NCBI RefSeq assembly: GCF_010634855.1
Contig: NZ_MWLQ01000017.1
Location: forward strand, 124,001 to 188,000
Direction: 5' to 3'
Source of the DNA: Microbacterium sp. B35-30
Lineage (GTDB): Bacteria > Actinomycetota > Actinomycetes > Actinomycetales > Microbacteriaceae
DNA: 64,000 nt
This document shows positions 9,331-17,861 of the stretch, piece by piece; positions within the stretch are counted from its first letter, which is position 1, and every line of letters starts with the position of its first letter. Made by a program: the position numbers and the translations under genes. The notes under the pieces are model-generated. The model was not told where the DNA came from and ran no database searches. It was given only the letters and a program-made list of their open reading frames with translations.

Positions 9331-10722
9331 TCATCCATAGACCGTCTCACCACCCGCGCTGTCCTTGCCGATGCGCTTCTCGAGGTAGAGCGACTCGAGC
9401 AGCAGCTCGAGCGCGCCGGCGCGCTCACCGGCGGTGCGGGCCTCGAGCCGATCGGCCACCTGGTCGTACAGGTCGGACTCGCCGAGCACCGGCATCGCCG
9501 CCAGCACGTCGGCGGCGGTCACCTGCTCGCCGGTCATGACCGTCGCGCCGTCGTGGAGGGCATCGGCGAGCGCCCGGGAGTCGAGGCCGCGCAGGTGAGC
9601 GCGGGCGGTGTCGGCGACCGCGGTGCGCAGCAGGTGCTCGAGGATCGCGCGCTCCCGGCCCTCCTCCCCCGTCTCGAACTCGATCTTGCCGCCGAGCACG
9701 TCGACGGCGGTCTCGAGGTCCACGGGGCGGGCGACGGCGACCTCCTCGTGCTGGCGCGTCGCCCGATGCAGGGCCGCCGCGGCGATCGTCTCGGCGCCTG
9801 CGATCGCGAACCTTGCGGAGACGCCCGCGCGCTGGTCGACGGCATCCGATTCCCGAAGGTTGCGCGTGAAGCGCGCGAGGATCTCGAGGAGGTGCGCGGG
9901 AACCTCGGCGACGAGATCGGCCTCCTGGCGGATGACGGCGATCTCCTCGTCGATCGTCTGGGGGTAGTGCGTGCGGATCTCGGCGCCGAAGCGGTCCTGC
10001 AGCGGCGTGATGATGCGGCCGCGGTTCGTGTAGTCCTCGGGGTTCGCGGTGGCGACGACGAGCACGTCGAGGTCGAGGCGCAGCACGTAGCCGCGGATCT
10101 GGATGTCGCGCTCCTCCATGACGTTGAGCAGCGACACCTGGATGCGCTCGGCCAGGTCGGGCAGCTCGTTGATCGCGACGATGCCGCCGTTGCTGCGGGG
10201 CACGAGCCCGTAGTGGATCGTCTCGGGGTCGCCGAGCGAGCGGCCCTCGGCCACCTTGATCGGATCGACGTCGCCGATGAGGTCGGCCACCGACGTGTCG
10301 GGGGTGGCGAGTTTCTCGGCGTACCGCTCGCTGCGGTGGCGCCACACGACGGGCAGGTCGTCGCCCAGCTCGCCGGCGCGGCGCACGGATGCCGGGGCGA
10401 TGGGGTGGAACGGATGCTCGCCCAGCTCCGACCCCTCGATGACCGGCGACCATTCGTCGAGCAGCCCGTTCAGGCTGCGCAGGAGGCGCGTCTTGCCCTG
10501 GCCGCGTTCGCCGAGCAGCACGATGTCGTGGCCGGCGAGGATCGCGCGTTCGAGCTGCGGGATCACAGTGTCATCGAACCCGTGGATGCCGGGCCACGGG
10601 TCGCTTCCCCCGGCGAGTGCCGCGAGGAGGTTCTCGCGCAGCTCGACCCGCACCGGACGGTAGGTGTGACCCGATGCGCGCAGCTGACCGGCCGTGGTGA
10701 TCCCGGAAGGCGATGGTGTCAT
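9331..10722 (-). CDS. MoxR/magnesium-chelatase-like AAA ATPase
   Basis: A 463-residue AAA+ protein. The Walker A motif GERGQGKTRLL is at residues 71-81. A Walker B-like GIVAINELPDL follows, with Asn where Asp is usual before Glu, then a sensor segment VLVVATANPEDYTNRGR. The fold resembles magnesium-chelatase I subunits and MoxR ATPases, which use ATP to remodel or load a partner, commonly a VWA protein. That partner is the next gene downstream. The ATG at 10722 lies 93 bp after the mannosyltransferase stop. The repeat between it and the VWA gene makes it unclear whether the two share one transcript. Confidence 0.85.
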   Translation of the reverse strand: MTPSPSGITTAGQLRASGHTYRPVRVELRENLLAALAGGSDPWPGIHGFDDTVIPQLERAILAGHDIVLLGERGQGKTRLLRSLNGLLDEWSPVIEGSELGEHPFHPIAPASVRRAGELGDDLPVVWRHRSERYAEKLATPDTSVADLIGDVDPIKVAEGRSLGDPETIHYGLVPRSNGGIVAINELPDLAERIQVSLLNVMEERDIQIRGYVLRLDLDVLVVATANPEDYTNRGRIITPLQDRFGAEIRTHYPQTIDEEIAVIRQEADLVAEVPAHLLEILARFTRNLRESDAVDQRAGVSARFAIAGAETIAAAALHRATRQHEEVAVARPVDLETAVDVLGGKIEFETGEEGRERAILEHLLRTAVADTARAHLRGLDSRALADALHDGATVMTGEQVTAADVLAAMPVLGESDLYDQVADRLEARTAGERAGALELLLESLYLEKRIGKDSAGGETVYG

Positions 10723-10815
10723 GCCCGGGAGGCTACGCCGCCTGCGCGGGGGTCGGGGCCGGATCGGCGAATTTCCTCGCCTCGACCCCCGGGTGGCGAC
10801 GTGCCGCCTGCCTGG

Positions 10816-12057
10816 TCACGGGATGTGCCAGAACTCCGTCCCCAGCCCGTACATGTTCCAGATCCACCACCACTGACCCACGAGGCACGCTGCCAGCACG
10901 CCGAGCCGCCATGCGCGGCTGCGCGGCAGCGCGACCGCACCCCACAGCGGCGACAGCGGGAAGAGGAGCCGGAACACGCTCGACTGCGGGAGGAACACCG
11001 CCAGCAGGTAGATGAGGTAGCTGGCCGCCCACAGGCGGATCTCGGGTCCGAGCCGCACCGCCTGCGGGCTGAACGCGATGACCGCGCCGACGGCGATCAC
11101 CAGGGCGACGAGCCCGACGATCCCCCACGCCGGGTCGAGTCCCCACGACCGGAACCAGTAGTCGGTCGCCTGCGGCCAGCCCTCGAAGGGGACGAATCCT
11201 CCGTCGTCGCCGACCCAGAGTCGGCGCCACGAGAGCTCCGTCGCGAGATACGCATCCGGGCGGCCGGTGACGATACCGGCGATCACTGGCCACGAGAGTC
11301 CGAGTGTCGTGGCGAGCGCGCCGAGCGCGACGATGTGCACGGCCTCCGGTCGCGCCATGGGCTCCTGCGCACGGGTCAGCCATCGACGGATGCCGAAGAG
11401 GCCGAGGCAGAGCGCGAATGCCAGCGCGCCCGGTCGCGTGAATGCCATCGCGGGAAGGATGGCGTAGAGCCAGCCGTACCGCCTCCGCTGCAGGCAGCGT
11501 ATGCCGAGCATGATCAGCAGCAGGAAGGGCGCCTCGGCGTAGGCGACCTGGAACATGGCCGCCAGCGGAGCGGAAGCGAAGAACGCCACCGCCCAGAGCG
11601 ACGCGGTCTCGCCGATCGCCGGCTTCAGGATGCTGCGCAGCACCAGGCAGCAGAGGTACCCGGCGACGAGGGCGAGCGCGACGGCGCCAGCCGTCCACGA
11701 GCCGAGGAGCCATCCGGTCGCCTGGGCCGCCCACGGGTAGAACGGCATGAACGCCCACGCGTTCTGCGCGACGTCGCCGGCGTCGGTGAGCGGGAGGTCG
11801 ATCGGATACCCCTCGGCGGCGATGCGCTGGTAGTACTGCGCGTCCCACGCGACCGCGTAGGTGGCGAGGTCCGCGCCGTGGCCGAAGCGGGAGCCGGGCG
11901 GCGAGAGGCCCGCGGCGAGGAGGAAGAACGCCGTCGTGACCACGCGCGACGCCAGGTAGATCGCCGCGATCCGCACCGCAGGCTGTCGCAGCAGCCGACG
12001 CGCCGCGGGTTCGGGTAGGCCCGTGCGCGCCTCCGCTCGCAGTCCACTCGCGGTCAC
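10816..12057 (-). CDS. Integral membrane glycosyltransferase, PIG-V/mannosyltransferase-like
   Basis: 413 residues with about 9-11 hydrophobic segments. A polar loop after the first segment contains WDAQYYQRIAAEGYP, the W-D-x-x-x-Y/H pattern seen in PIG-V-type and other GT-C glycosyltransferases that use lipid-linked sugars on the outer face of the membrane. The GTG start at 12057 has GGAAGGAG 5 nt upstream. It follows a GT4 glycosyltransferase by 64 bp on the same strand, so the two may build one envelope glycoconjugate. The sugar and acceptor are unknown. The family call rests on the loop motif and topology. Confidence 0.65.
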   Translation of the reverse strand: MTASGLRAEARTGLPEPAARRLLRQPAVRIAAIYLASRVVTTAFFLLAAGLSPPGSRFGHGADLATYAVAWDAQYYQRIAAEGYPIDLPLTDAGDVAQNAWAFMPFYPWAAQATGWLLGSWTAGAVALALVAGYLCCLVLRSILKPAIGETASLWAVAFFASAPLAAMFQVAYAEAPFLLLIMLGIRCLQRRRYGWLYAILPAMAFTRPGALAFALCLGLFGIRRWLTRAQEPMARPEAVHIVALGALATTLGLSWPVIAGIVTGRPDAYLATELSWRRLWVGDDGGFVPFEGWPQATDYWFRSWGLDPAWGIVGLVALVIAVGAVIAFSPQAVRLGPEIRLWAASYLIYLLAVFLPQSSVFRLLFPLSPLWGAVALPRSRAWRLGVLAACLVGQWWWIWNMYGLGTEFWHIP

Positions 12058-12121
12058 GACGCTCCTTCCTCTTGGCGTTGTCCCGAAGAACGCAGGTGCA
12101 CGCCGTGACTGAGGGCGTGAC

Positions 12122-13318
12122 TCACGCCGCGACCTCCTCGCGCCGGAGCAGGTCGAAGGCGACAGCGCGGTACTGGTTCAGCATCCGGCGCCGTCCCAGG
12201 CGCGGTCGGGCGGCCAGGGCCCGACGCCGGAACTCGGGCCGGTTCTGCAGCACCGTCTGCCAGGTGTCCGCGATCGCGCCCGCGTCCGCGGGAGTGACCA
12301 CTCCGATCCCGTCGATCTGCACCGCGGCGTCGCCGACATCCGTCGTCACGGGTGTCGCCCCGCATGCCGCGCCCTCGATGAGGCAGAGCGGCGAGGCCTC
12401 GCCGAAGGCGCTCGTCAGGGCGATGACGTCGGCGATCTGGTAGATCGCGGGCATGTCGTGACGGATGCCGAGCGCATGGATCTGCGCCGTGGGCAAGACG
12501 CCCGACTCCGCGGCGAGCGCCCGGAAGGCGGGGTTCTCCCACGACATGCCCGCGCCGCAGAGGACGTAGTGCGTGCCGGGATGCCGCTCGGCGTGGCGCG
12601 CGAGCGCGCGCAGGAACAGGCCGGGGTCCTTCATGGGGTCGAACCTCGCCGCATAGGCGACGACCGGGGCCCCCGACGGGATGCCGAGAGCCCGCCGGGT
12701 CGCCTGCTGCTCGGCCCGCGTGCCGGGACGGAAACGGCGGGTGTCGATGCCGTTCGCGATGACGTAGCGTCGGCTGGCCGTCACGCCGGCGCGCGCATAG
12801 GCGCGGTCGGTCGCCTCCGCGCAGGCGATCGTCGCGGTGAGGAGGCCGGATGCCGCCGCCTGTGTCAGCCAGCCGAGCGCCGGCCCGGAGTGCAGCGGAT
12901 CGGAGCGATGGAGGCACGCGGCGACCGGTGCGTCGCTCATCAGGCCGCGCGCCTGCAGCGCCAGCAGGATGCCGAGCGGCTGCTCCTTCAGCGAGAGGAT
13001 CAGGTCGGCGGAGTGCACCGCCTCGGCGGCGATCTTGAGCTGCCGATCCGTGAAGCTCTCGGGCGCGGCCGGATGCCCGCCGGCCACCGTCCCGAGCGTG
13101 CTCACGCGGATGCCTCCGCCCACGAGCTGCAGATAGCGGGGATCGTCCTGCATGCGCTGCACCGTGGACTCTCGATGGGCGCGAGCCGCGATGGCCAGGA
13201 CACTGTGCTCCTGATGGCCGCCGGCATGGAGCCCGGCGATGACGTCGGTGTGCAGGATGCGCGCTCCACCGGCGAAGAAGCCCTCGTACAGCGAGAGCAC
13301 TCGGGAAGGTCGGACCAT
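12122..13318 (-). CDS. GT4-type glycosyltransferase
   Basis: A 398-residue GT-B fold protein. The N-terminal Rossmann half starts VLSLYEGFFAGGARILHTD, and the C-terminal half has the nucleotide-sugar E-x7-E motif in GEASPLCLIEGAACGATPV. YAARFDPMKDPGLFLRAL marks the inter-domain start of the second half. Such enzymes transfer sugars from NDP-sugars to envelope lipids or polysaccharides on the cytoplasmic side. The ATG at 13318 is preferred because AGAGGAGC precedes it; the longer frame to 13480 has an implausible Arg-rich leader. It probably forms an operon with the membrane glycosyltransferase downstream. The 272-bp region upstream holds no gene I can support. Confidence 0.85.
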   Translation of the reverse strand: MVRPSRVLSLYEGFFAGGARILHTDVIAGLHAGGHQEHSVLAIAARAHRESTVQRMQDDPRYLQLVGGGIRVSTLGTVAGGHPAAPESFTDRQLKIAAEAVHSADLILSLKEQPLGILLALQARGLMSDAPVAACLHRSDPLHSGPALGWLTQAAASGLLTATIACAEATDRAYARAGVTASRRYVIANGIDTRRFRPGTRAEQQATRRALGIPSGAPVVAYAARFDPMKDPGLFLRALARHAERHPGTHYVLCGAGMSWENPAFRALAAESGVLPTAQIHALGIRHDMPAIYQIADVIALTSAFGEASPLCLIEGAACGATPVTTDVGDAAVQIDGIGVVTPADAGAIADTWQTVLQNRPEFRRRALAARPRLGRRRMLNQYRAVAFDLLRREEVAA

Positions 13319-13590
13319 GGCGATGCTCCTCTGGGTCGTGACGCGGGTTCCGCGTCGCAGAGGTCGTCCGTCACGCCTGTGCCACGCAAGTTCCCGCAGT
13401 CGTCGATGCGCGGCGCCGGCGCCGATTGCACCTATGCTCCGACCTCTTCGGCCCGATGTCGATGAATCGCGTGTGTGCACTCGGTGAACGGACGGGTGTC
13501 GCCCCTCGGGCGGTCACGCCGGGGAGCCGTGGGCGATCAGCGGACGGTCAGCCGCCCGGGGGGCCGTCAGCCGCGCGTCTTCGCACGAGG

Positions 13591-14055
13591 TCAGTCGGCC
13601 TGCGCCCGCATGGAGCGCGCGAGTGACGTGAGCTGCTCGGCGTCGGCCGGGTCGAGGTGGGCCCAGCGGGCCTCGAGTCCTCGCCAGATCTGCTCCACGG
13701 GCTCCTGCAGATCACGGCCCGCCTGAGTCAGCTGCACGAGCGTGACTCTGCCGTCGGCCGCCGAGCGCTCGCGGCGCACCAGTCCGGCCTTCTCGAGCCG
13801 CTGCACGGTCTTCGCGATCGTCGAGTGGTCGAGGCCGAGCAGGCAGCGCAGCTCCTTCTGAGAGCGCTCGTCCGCGGCCCACAGCTGCGACAGCACGAGC
13901 TCCTGCCCGGCGAACAGGCCGAGTGTGGCCAGGCGCTGGGCCGCCAGGGAACGCTGTGCGTGGGCAAGCTGCATGACGGCCCAGCTCACGGGCGCGACGT
14001 CGGCGAGCGTCGATCCGTGCTCACCGGGGTCGGGGGTCGTGGGCTGGGCCGCCAT
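13591..14055 (-). CDS. MarR-family transcriptional regulator
   Basis: A 154-residue winged-helix protein. The recognition region reads RSQKELRCLLGLDHSTIAKT, followed by the wing ERSAADGRVTLVQLT, the usual D-x-R wing motif of MarR. Proteins of this family bind short palindromes or direct repeats as dimers and release them on binding phenolic or oxidising compounds. It is the last gene of a three-gene run with an ene-reductase (9 bp upstream) and a quinone-oxidoreductase-like gene, so it likely controls that operon from the repeats at 16081-16133. No redox-active Cys pair is obvious. Confidence 0.88.
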   Translation of the reverse strand: MAAQPTTPDPGEHGSTLADVAPVSWAVMQLAHAQRSLAAQRLATLGLFAGQELVLSQLWAADERSQKELRCLLGLDHSTIAKTVQRLEKAGLVRRERSAADGRVTLVQLTQAGRDLQEPVEQIWRGLEARWAHLDPADAEQLTSLARSMRAQAD

Positions 14056-14064
14056 GGTTCCTCA

Positions 14065-15135
14065 TCAGAGAGAGATGCTCGCGAGCGCCGGGTAGTCGGT
14101 GTACCCCGCCGCCCCTCCACCGTAGAACGTCGCCGGGTCGGCGTCGTTCATCGGCGCACCGGAGCGGATCCGTTCGACGACGTCGGGGTTCGCCAGCGCC
14201 CACCGCGCGATGGGCACGATGTCGGCAAGGCCCGCGTCGATGTCGTCCCCGAGGGCGTCGAGCGAGCGGCCCGCGCGCAGCACCAGGAGAGCGCTCGGCC
14301 ACAGGTCGCGCAGATCTCGCAGCAGCACCTCATCGGACGACTGCACCACGTGCAGATAGGCCAGGTCGAGCCCGGCGAGCTCGCCGACGAGATGACGGTA
14401 CTGGTCCGCGGCATCCGGTCCCTCGTCGATGCCGCCGATGACCAGACCGGGCGAGACGCGGATGCCGACCCTGTCGCCGCCGATCTCGTCAGCGACGGCG
14501 GCGGCGACCTCGAGCGCGAAGCGCGAGCGCGCAGGGATCGAGCCGCCGTAGCCGTCGGTGCGCGTGTTGGCGTTCGGCGAGAGGAACTGGTGCAGCAGGT
14601 AGCCGTTCGCCCCGTGGATCTCCACACCGTCCGCGCCGGCCTCGACGGCCTTCGCTGCAGCGTGGCGGAACTCCGCGACCGTCCGCGCGATGTCCTCACC
14701 GCTCATCTCGCGCGGCCGCGGAATCGGCTGACGCCCGCTCGGCGTGAACATCTCCACACCGGGCGCGATCGCGGACGGAGCGATCGGCGTGCGATGGTGC
14801 GGCGTGTTCTCTGGATGCGACATCCGCCCGACGTGCATGAGCTGCAGCACCAGATGGCCCCCCTCGGAGTGCACGGCGTCGGCCACCTCACGCCAGCCCT
14901 CCACATGAGTGGAACGGTAGATACCCGGGGTGTTCAGGTAGCCCTGACCGTCGTCCGAGGGCTGGACGCCTTCGCTGATGAGCAGCCCCAGTGACGCGCG
15001 CTGCCGGTAGTACTCCGCCGTGAGCGGGCCGGGCGTGCCATCGGGAAGCGCCCGGCTGCGGGTCATCGGCGCTAACGCGAGGCGGTGGCTCAGCTGCATG
15101 CGGCCGACGGTGGCGGTCTCCCACAGCGCGCTCAT
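14065..15135 (-). CDS. Alkene reductase of the Old Yellow Enzyme family
   Basis: A 356-residue FMN-dependent TIM barrel. The OYE signature block is visible as GADGVEIHGANGYLLHQF, with the substrate-binding H-x-x-N pair replaced by the usual E-I-H-G-A-N context. LAPMTRSRALPDGTPG stands near the N-terminus and VQPSDDGQGY downstream. These enzymes reduce electron-poor C=C bonds of enones or nitro compounds with NADPH. The start ATG overlaps the upstream oxidoreductase stop as ATGA, so the two are coupled. With the MarR gene after it, the cluster looks like an electrophile detoxification operon. Confidence 0.9.
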   Translation of the reverse strand: MSALWETATVGRMQLSHRLALAPMTRSRALPDGTPGPLTAEYYRQRASLGLLISEGVQPSDDGQGYLNTPGIYRSTHVEGWREVADAVHSEGGHLVLQLMHVGRMSHPENTPHHRTPIAPSAIAPGVEMFTPSGRQPIPRPREMSGEDIARTVAEFRHAAAKAVEAGADGVEIHGANGYLLHQFLSPNANTRTDGYGGSIPARSRFALEVAAAVADEIGGDRVGIRVSPGLVIGGIDEGPDAADQYRHLVGELAGLDLAYLHVVQSSDEVLLRDLRDLWPSALLVLRAGRSLDALGDDIDAGLADIVPIARWALANPDVVERIRSGAPMNDADPATFYGGGAAGYTDYPALASISL

Positions 15136-16067
15136 GCGTTCGCTCCGGCGATGTCGGCAACGTGCACCAGGAGCTTTCCGCGCAGGTGGCCGTCTTCGCT
15201 GCGACGGTGCGCCTCGGCGACGCCGTCGAAGGGCACGACGCCGGCCACCTCGGTGGCGAAGCGCCCCTGCACCGCGAGATCGAGCACAGGCGCCAGGGAA
15301 CGGGCATCCACCGCGAACGGGTCGCCCGCCGCGATCTGCACACCAAGGCGCGCGGCGGCGAAGTCGACGATCGTGACGATGCGGGCCGGCTCGACCAGCG
15401 TCAGCATCTGGTCCGCGAACCCCCGCCCGCCGGCGTCGAATGCGGCGTCCACCCCGTCGGGAGCGGCGAGCGCGAGGTCGGCGATGAGGTGGTCGCCGTA
15501 GCGCACCGGCGTCGCGCCCAGTGCGCGCACGTAGTCGTGGTTCACCTCCGACGCCGTGCCGATCACGCGGACGCCCGCCGCGGTCAGCAGCTGCACGGCG
15601 GCGCTTCCGACAGAGCCGGCCGCCGCGTTGACCACGACCGTCTCGCCGGCCCGCGCATCGAGCAGCGCAAGCGCGCGCTGCGCGGTCTCGGCGGCCGTCG
15701 GGATGGTGGCGGCCTTCGTGAGGGGCAGCGCGTCGGGCACGCGCACCACCCGGTCGGGCGTGGTCACGACGAGCTCCGCATAGCCGCCCGACGGCGCGAA
15801 GCCGACGACGCGCTCACCCACCGAGGGCTCGGTCACGCCGGCGCCCACCGCCTCCACGACACCGGCGATCTCGTTTCCCAGCACGGCGGGGAACGTCGTC
15901 GGGAACATCGATGACAGGGCGCCGCCGCGGATCTTCGCATCGAGCGGGTTGACCGCCGCCACGGCGACGCGCACGAGGACCTGCCCCGGGCCGGCCGAGG
16001 GCGAATCGACTTCTCTGGCCTCGAACACCTCGGGCTCTCCGAACCGGGTGATGACTTGAGCTTTCAT
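15132..16067 (-). CDS. Zinc-independent quinone-oxidoreductase-like MDR protein
   Basis: A 311-residue medium-chain dehydrogenase/reductase. The N-terminal catalytic domain starts MKAQVITRFGEPEVFE, and the NADP-binding Rossmann half has VVVNAAAGSVGSAAVQLL. The Cys ligands of structural zinc are missing, which places it with quinone oxidoreductases rather than alcohol dehydrogenases. It probably reduces quinones or alpha,beta-unsaturated carbonyls with NADPH. The start at 16067 is fixed by GAAGGAGAC upstream; the extension to 16100 reads through the promoter repeats. It is the first gene of the operon with the OYE reductase and MarR. Confidence 0.87.
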   Translation of the reverse strand: MKAQVITRFGEPEVFEAREVDSPSAGPGQVLVRVAVAAVNPLDAKIRGGALSSMFPTTFPAVLGNEIAGVVEAVGAGVTEPSVGERVVGFAPSGGYAELVVTTPDRVVRVPDALPLTKAATIPTAAETAQRALALLDARAGETVVVNAAAGSVGSAAVQLLTAAGVRVIGTASEVNHDYVRALGATPVRYGDHLIADLALAAPDGVDAAFDAGGRGFADQMLTLVEPARIVTIVDFAAARLGVQIAAGDPFAVDARSLAPVLDLAVQGRFATEVAGVVPFDGVAEAHRRSEDGHLRGKLLVHVADIAGANA

Positions 16068-16080
16068 GGCCGTCTCCTTC

Positions 16081-16133
16081 ATTTGTGTGGTCGGCAACAT
16101 GAATGACGGTACCAGATTTATGTGGCCGGCAAC
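16081..16133 (-). promoter_or_regulatory. Two direct 17-18 bp repeats in front of the oxidoreductase operon
   Basis: On the minus strand TTGCCGRCCACAYAAAT occurs twice, at about 16116-16133 and 16081-16098, offset by exactly 35 bp. The nearer copy ends just before the ribosome-binding site of the oxidoreductase gene. The copies differ at two or three bases only. Their position fits an operator for the MarR-family protein encoded at the operon's end. The farther copy's TTGCCG could also serve as a -35 element. Binding is inferred, not shown. Confidence 0.6.
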
Positions 16134-16212
16134 CTATGTTCGATGACAGCGAACAGACCGCCGGAAGCGGGAAGGGGGTGCGGATGTCGGCGGCCAGTGC
16201 TTGGCTGGCGTC

Positions 16213-16995
16213 ATGCGCACCGTGACCTCTGCCGACGGCACACCCATCGCGTACGACCAGACCGGTGAGGGAGACGGCCCCGTCGTCGTCATCGTCAACG
16301 GCGCCCTGTCGACGGCGGCCGACGCCGCCGGACTCGCGGATGCTTTGACGGATGCCGGCTACCGGGCCGTCGCGTGGGACCGCCGCGCCCGCGGCTCGAG
16401 CGGCGACGCGCGGGGCTCCACGCCGGATCGCGAGGTCGAGGATCTCGCGGCCGTGATCGAGGCGGTCGGCGGCGACGCGGCCGTGCTGGGGCACTCCTCC
16501 GGCGCAGTGCTCGCGCTGGTCGCTGCATCGCGGGGCGTGCCGATCCGCGCGCTGTTCCTGTCCGAGCCGCCGCTGCGGTTCGGCGTGGACGAGCCCGCCG
16601 ACGATCTCGCCGAGCGCCTGCAGCGGTACGTCGATGAGGGCCGTCCTGAAGAGGCGATCGTCACGTTCCAGCTGGAGAACATCGGGCTGCCGACCGAGAT
16701 GGTCGAGCAGATCCGGGCGAGCGACCAGTTCCCGGCGATGCTCCCCCTGGCGCAGTCGACGGTCTACGACACGAAGCTCGTGCGCGACGTCTCGACTCCG
16801 ACCACCGAGATGCTCGCGGTGACCGCCCCGGTGACAGTGCTGCGCGGCGAGCAGACGTTCCCGATCCTCATCACGGCCGCGGATCGCCTGGCCGGCGTCA
16901 TCGAGGGCGCGGAACTCGTGATCGTTCCCGAGTCGGTGATGCACCGCCCCGACCCCGCGGCGACGGCCCGCGTGATCCGGGAGCGCCTCACGTAG
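16213..16995 (+). CDS. Alpha/beta hydrolase
   Basis: A 260-residue alpha/beta-fold hydrolase. The nucleophile elbow reads LGHSSGAVLAL, with Ser in G-x-S-x-G/A. An oxyanion-hole strand IVNGALST and a C-terminal catalytic His near VPESVMHRPDP are visible. The acidic member is likely in the VTVLRGEQTFP region. It resembles small carboxylesterase/peroxidase-like hydrolases; the substrate is unknown. An ATG at 16213 is preferred over the TTG at 16201. It is divergent from the oxidoreductase operon, with 145 bp between the starts that hold the repeated operator, so it might share that regulation. Confidence 0.82.
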   Translation: MRTVTSADGTPIAYDQTGEGDGPVVVIVNGALSTAADAAGLADALTDAGYRAVAWDRRARGSSGDARGSTPDREVEDLAAVIEAVGGDAAVLGHSSGAVLALVAASRGVPIRALFLSEPPLRFGVDEPADDLAERLQRYVDEGRPEEAIVTFQLENIGLPTEMVEQIRASDQFPAMLPLAQSTVYDTKLVRDVSTPTTEMLAVTAPVTVLRGEQTFPILITAADRLAGVIEGAELVIVPESVMHRPDPAATARVIRERLT

Positions 16996-17001
16996 GCGCG
17001 T

Positions 17002-17337
17002 TCAGTCGTTCAGTCGTTCGAGCAGATCGACCGCTGCGCGCGCGTACTCGCCGATCCAGCGATCGTGGAGGCGCTTGATCGGCAGCGGCGCCAGGGCGAG
17101 GTGCCGCTCTCGGCCGATCCTGCGGCCCGTGACGAGCTCCGCGCGCTCGAGCACGCGCAGGTGCTGCAGCACCGTCGTGCGATCGACCTCCGAGAAGCGG
17201 GCGCACAGCGCCCCCGTCGTGAGCGGCTCGTCTTTCAGAGCATCGAGCATCCGTCGCCGCAACGGCGCGGCCAGCGCCTTGAACACCAGGTCATCCACCG
17301 GGTCATCGCCGGACCCCTTGCGCGCGGCATCCGTCAT
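17002..17337 (-). CDS. ArsR-family winged-helix regulator
   Basis: A 111-residue ArsR-type regulator: FKALAAPLRRRMLDAL starts the helical core, and the recognition helix region is DRTTVLQHLRVLERAELV. No Cys-based metal site of the classical ArsR/SmtB type is evident. This is usual for the subgroup that sits beside SRPBCC (AHSA1) genes and probably senses a small organic ligand. It is transcribed away from the SRPBCC gene with only 16 bp between the two ATGs. A palindrome covers both start codons, so it is very likely autoregulatory. Confidence 0.88.
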   Translation of the reverse strand: MTDAARKGSGDDPVDDLVFKALAAPLRRRMLDALKDEPLTTGALCARFSEVDRTTVLQHLRVLERAELVTGRRIGRERHLALAPLPIKRLHDRWIGEYARAAVDLLERLND

Positions 17338-17356
17338 GTTATAAAACTACAACATG
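17335..17356. promoter_or_regulatory. Palindromic operator overlapping both start codons of arsR and the SRPBCC gene
   Basis: The two start codons are the ends of one dyad: left arm CATGTTATAAA (17335-17345), right arm ACTACAACATG (17346-17356), matching at 8 of 11 positions. Only GTTATAAAACTACAAC separates the ATGs. No ribosome-binding site fits in front of either gene, so both are likely leaderless messages, common in actinobacteria. Dimeric ArsR binding here would block both promoters. Confidence 0.72.
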
Positions 17357-17818
17357 TCTGAAGAACTCACCGCACTTTCGTTCACCGTGTCGGGCCGCGT
17401 CGCGCGGCCGGCGGCCGAGGTCTACGAGGCCGTCGCCGATCCCGAACAGCTCTCGCGGTACTTCACCACCGGTGGCGCCCGCGGCCGGCTCGAGCAGAGT
17501 GCCGATGTCACGTGGGACTTCGCGGACTTTCCCGGCCGCTTCCCCGTGACCGTCGTGGAATCGAACCCACCACGGCGGCTCGTCATCCGATGGGAAGCAC
17601 GCGACGGGCTCGAGGCCGAGACCACGACCACCTTCGAGTTCGAGTCGATCGACGACGGCGAACGGACGCTCGTGACGATCACGGAATCCGCCTGGCGGGC
17701 CGACGCCGCCGGCGCGAAGAGCGCGTTCGGCAACTGCGAGGGCTGGACCGGCATGTTGGCCGCGCTCAAAGCGTGGGTGGAGCACGGCATCAACCTGCGC
17801 GAGGGCTTCTACGCCTGA
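17354..17818 (+). CDS. SRPBCC (AHSA1/Aha1-like) domain protein
   Basis: A 154-residue START/Bet v1-like fold with a hydrophobic ligand cavity. The N-terminal SGRVARPAAEVYEAVADPEQ and the C-terminal GWTGMLAALKAWVEHG blocks are typical of the AHSA1 subgroup. The function of this subgroup is poorly known; it is usually encoded next to an ArsR regulator, as here, and may bind the ligand the regulator senses. It appears leaderless, its ATG forming part of the shared palindrome. It ends 43 bp before the convergent ABC permease stop. Confidence 0.85.
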   Translation: MSEELTALSFTVSGRVARPAAEVYEAVADPEQLSRYFTTGGARGRLEQSADVTWDFADFPGRFPVTVVESNPPRRLVIRWEARDGLEAETTTTFEFESIDDGERTLVTITESAWRADAAGAKSAFGNCEGWTGMLAALKAWVEHGINLREGFYA

Positions 17819-17861
17819 CCCCGGATCGTCTGCCACCGACCGCGGGTGAGCAAGCGGGGCG

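Noticed and set aside
8446..12018. An 1190-codon open frame on the plus strand
   Set aside because: It lies antisense to the VWA, AAA and membrane glycosyltransferase genes, its product is Arg/Gly/Glu-rich with no domain, and it crosses a repeat; long antisense frames are expected at this G+C content.
13319..13590. A small gene between the GT4 gene and MarR gene
   Set aside because: The frames there have no ribosome-binding site or recognisable composition and overlap the neighbours' 5' or 3' parts.
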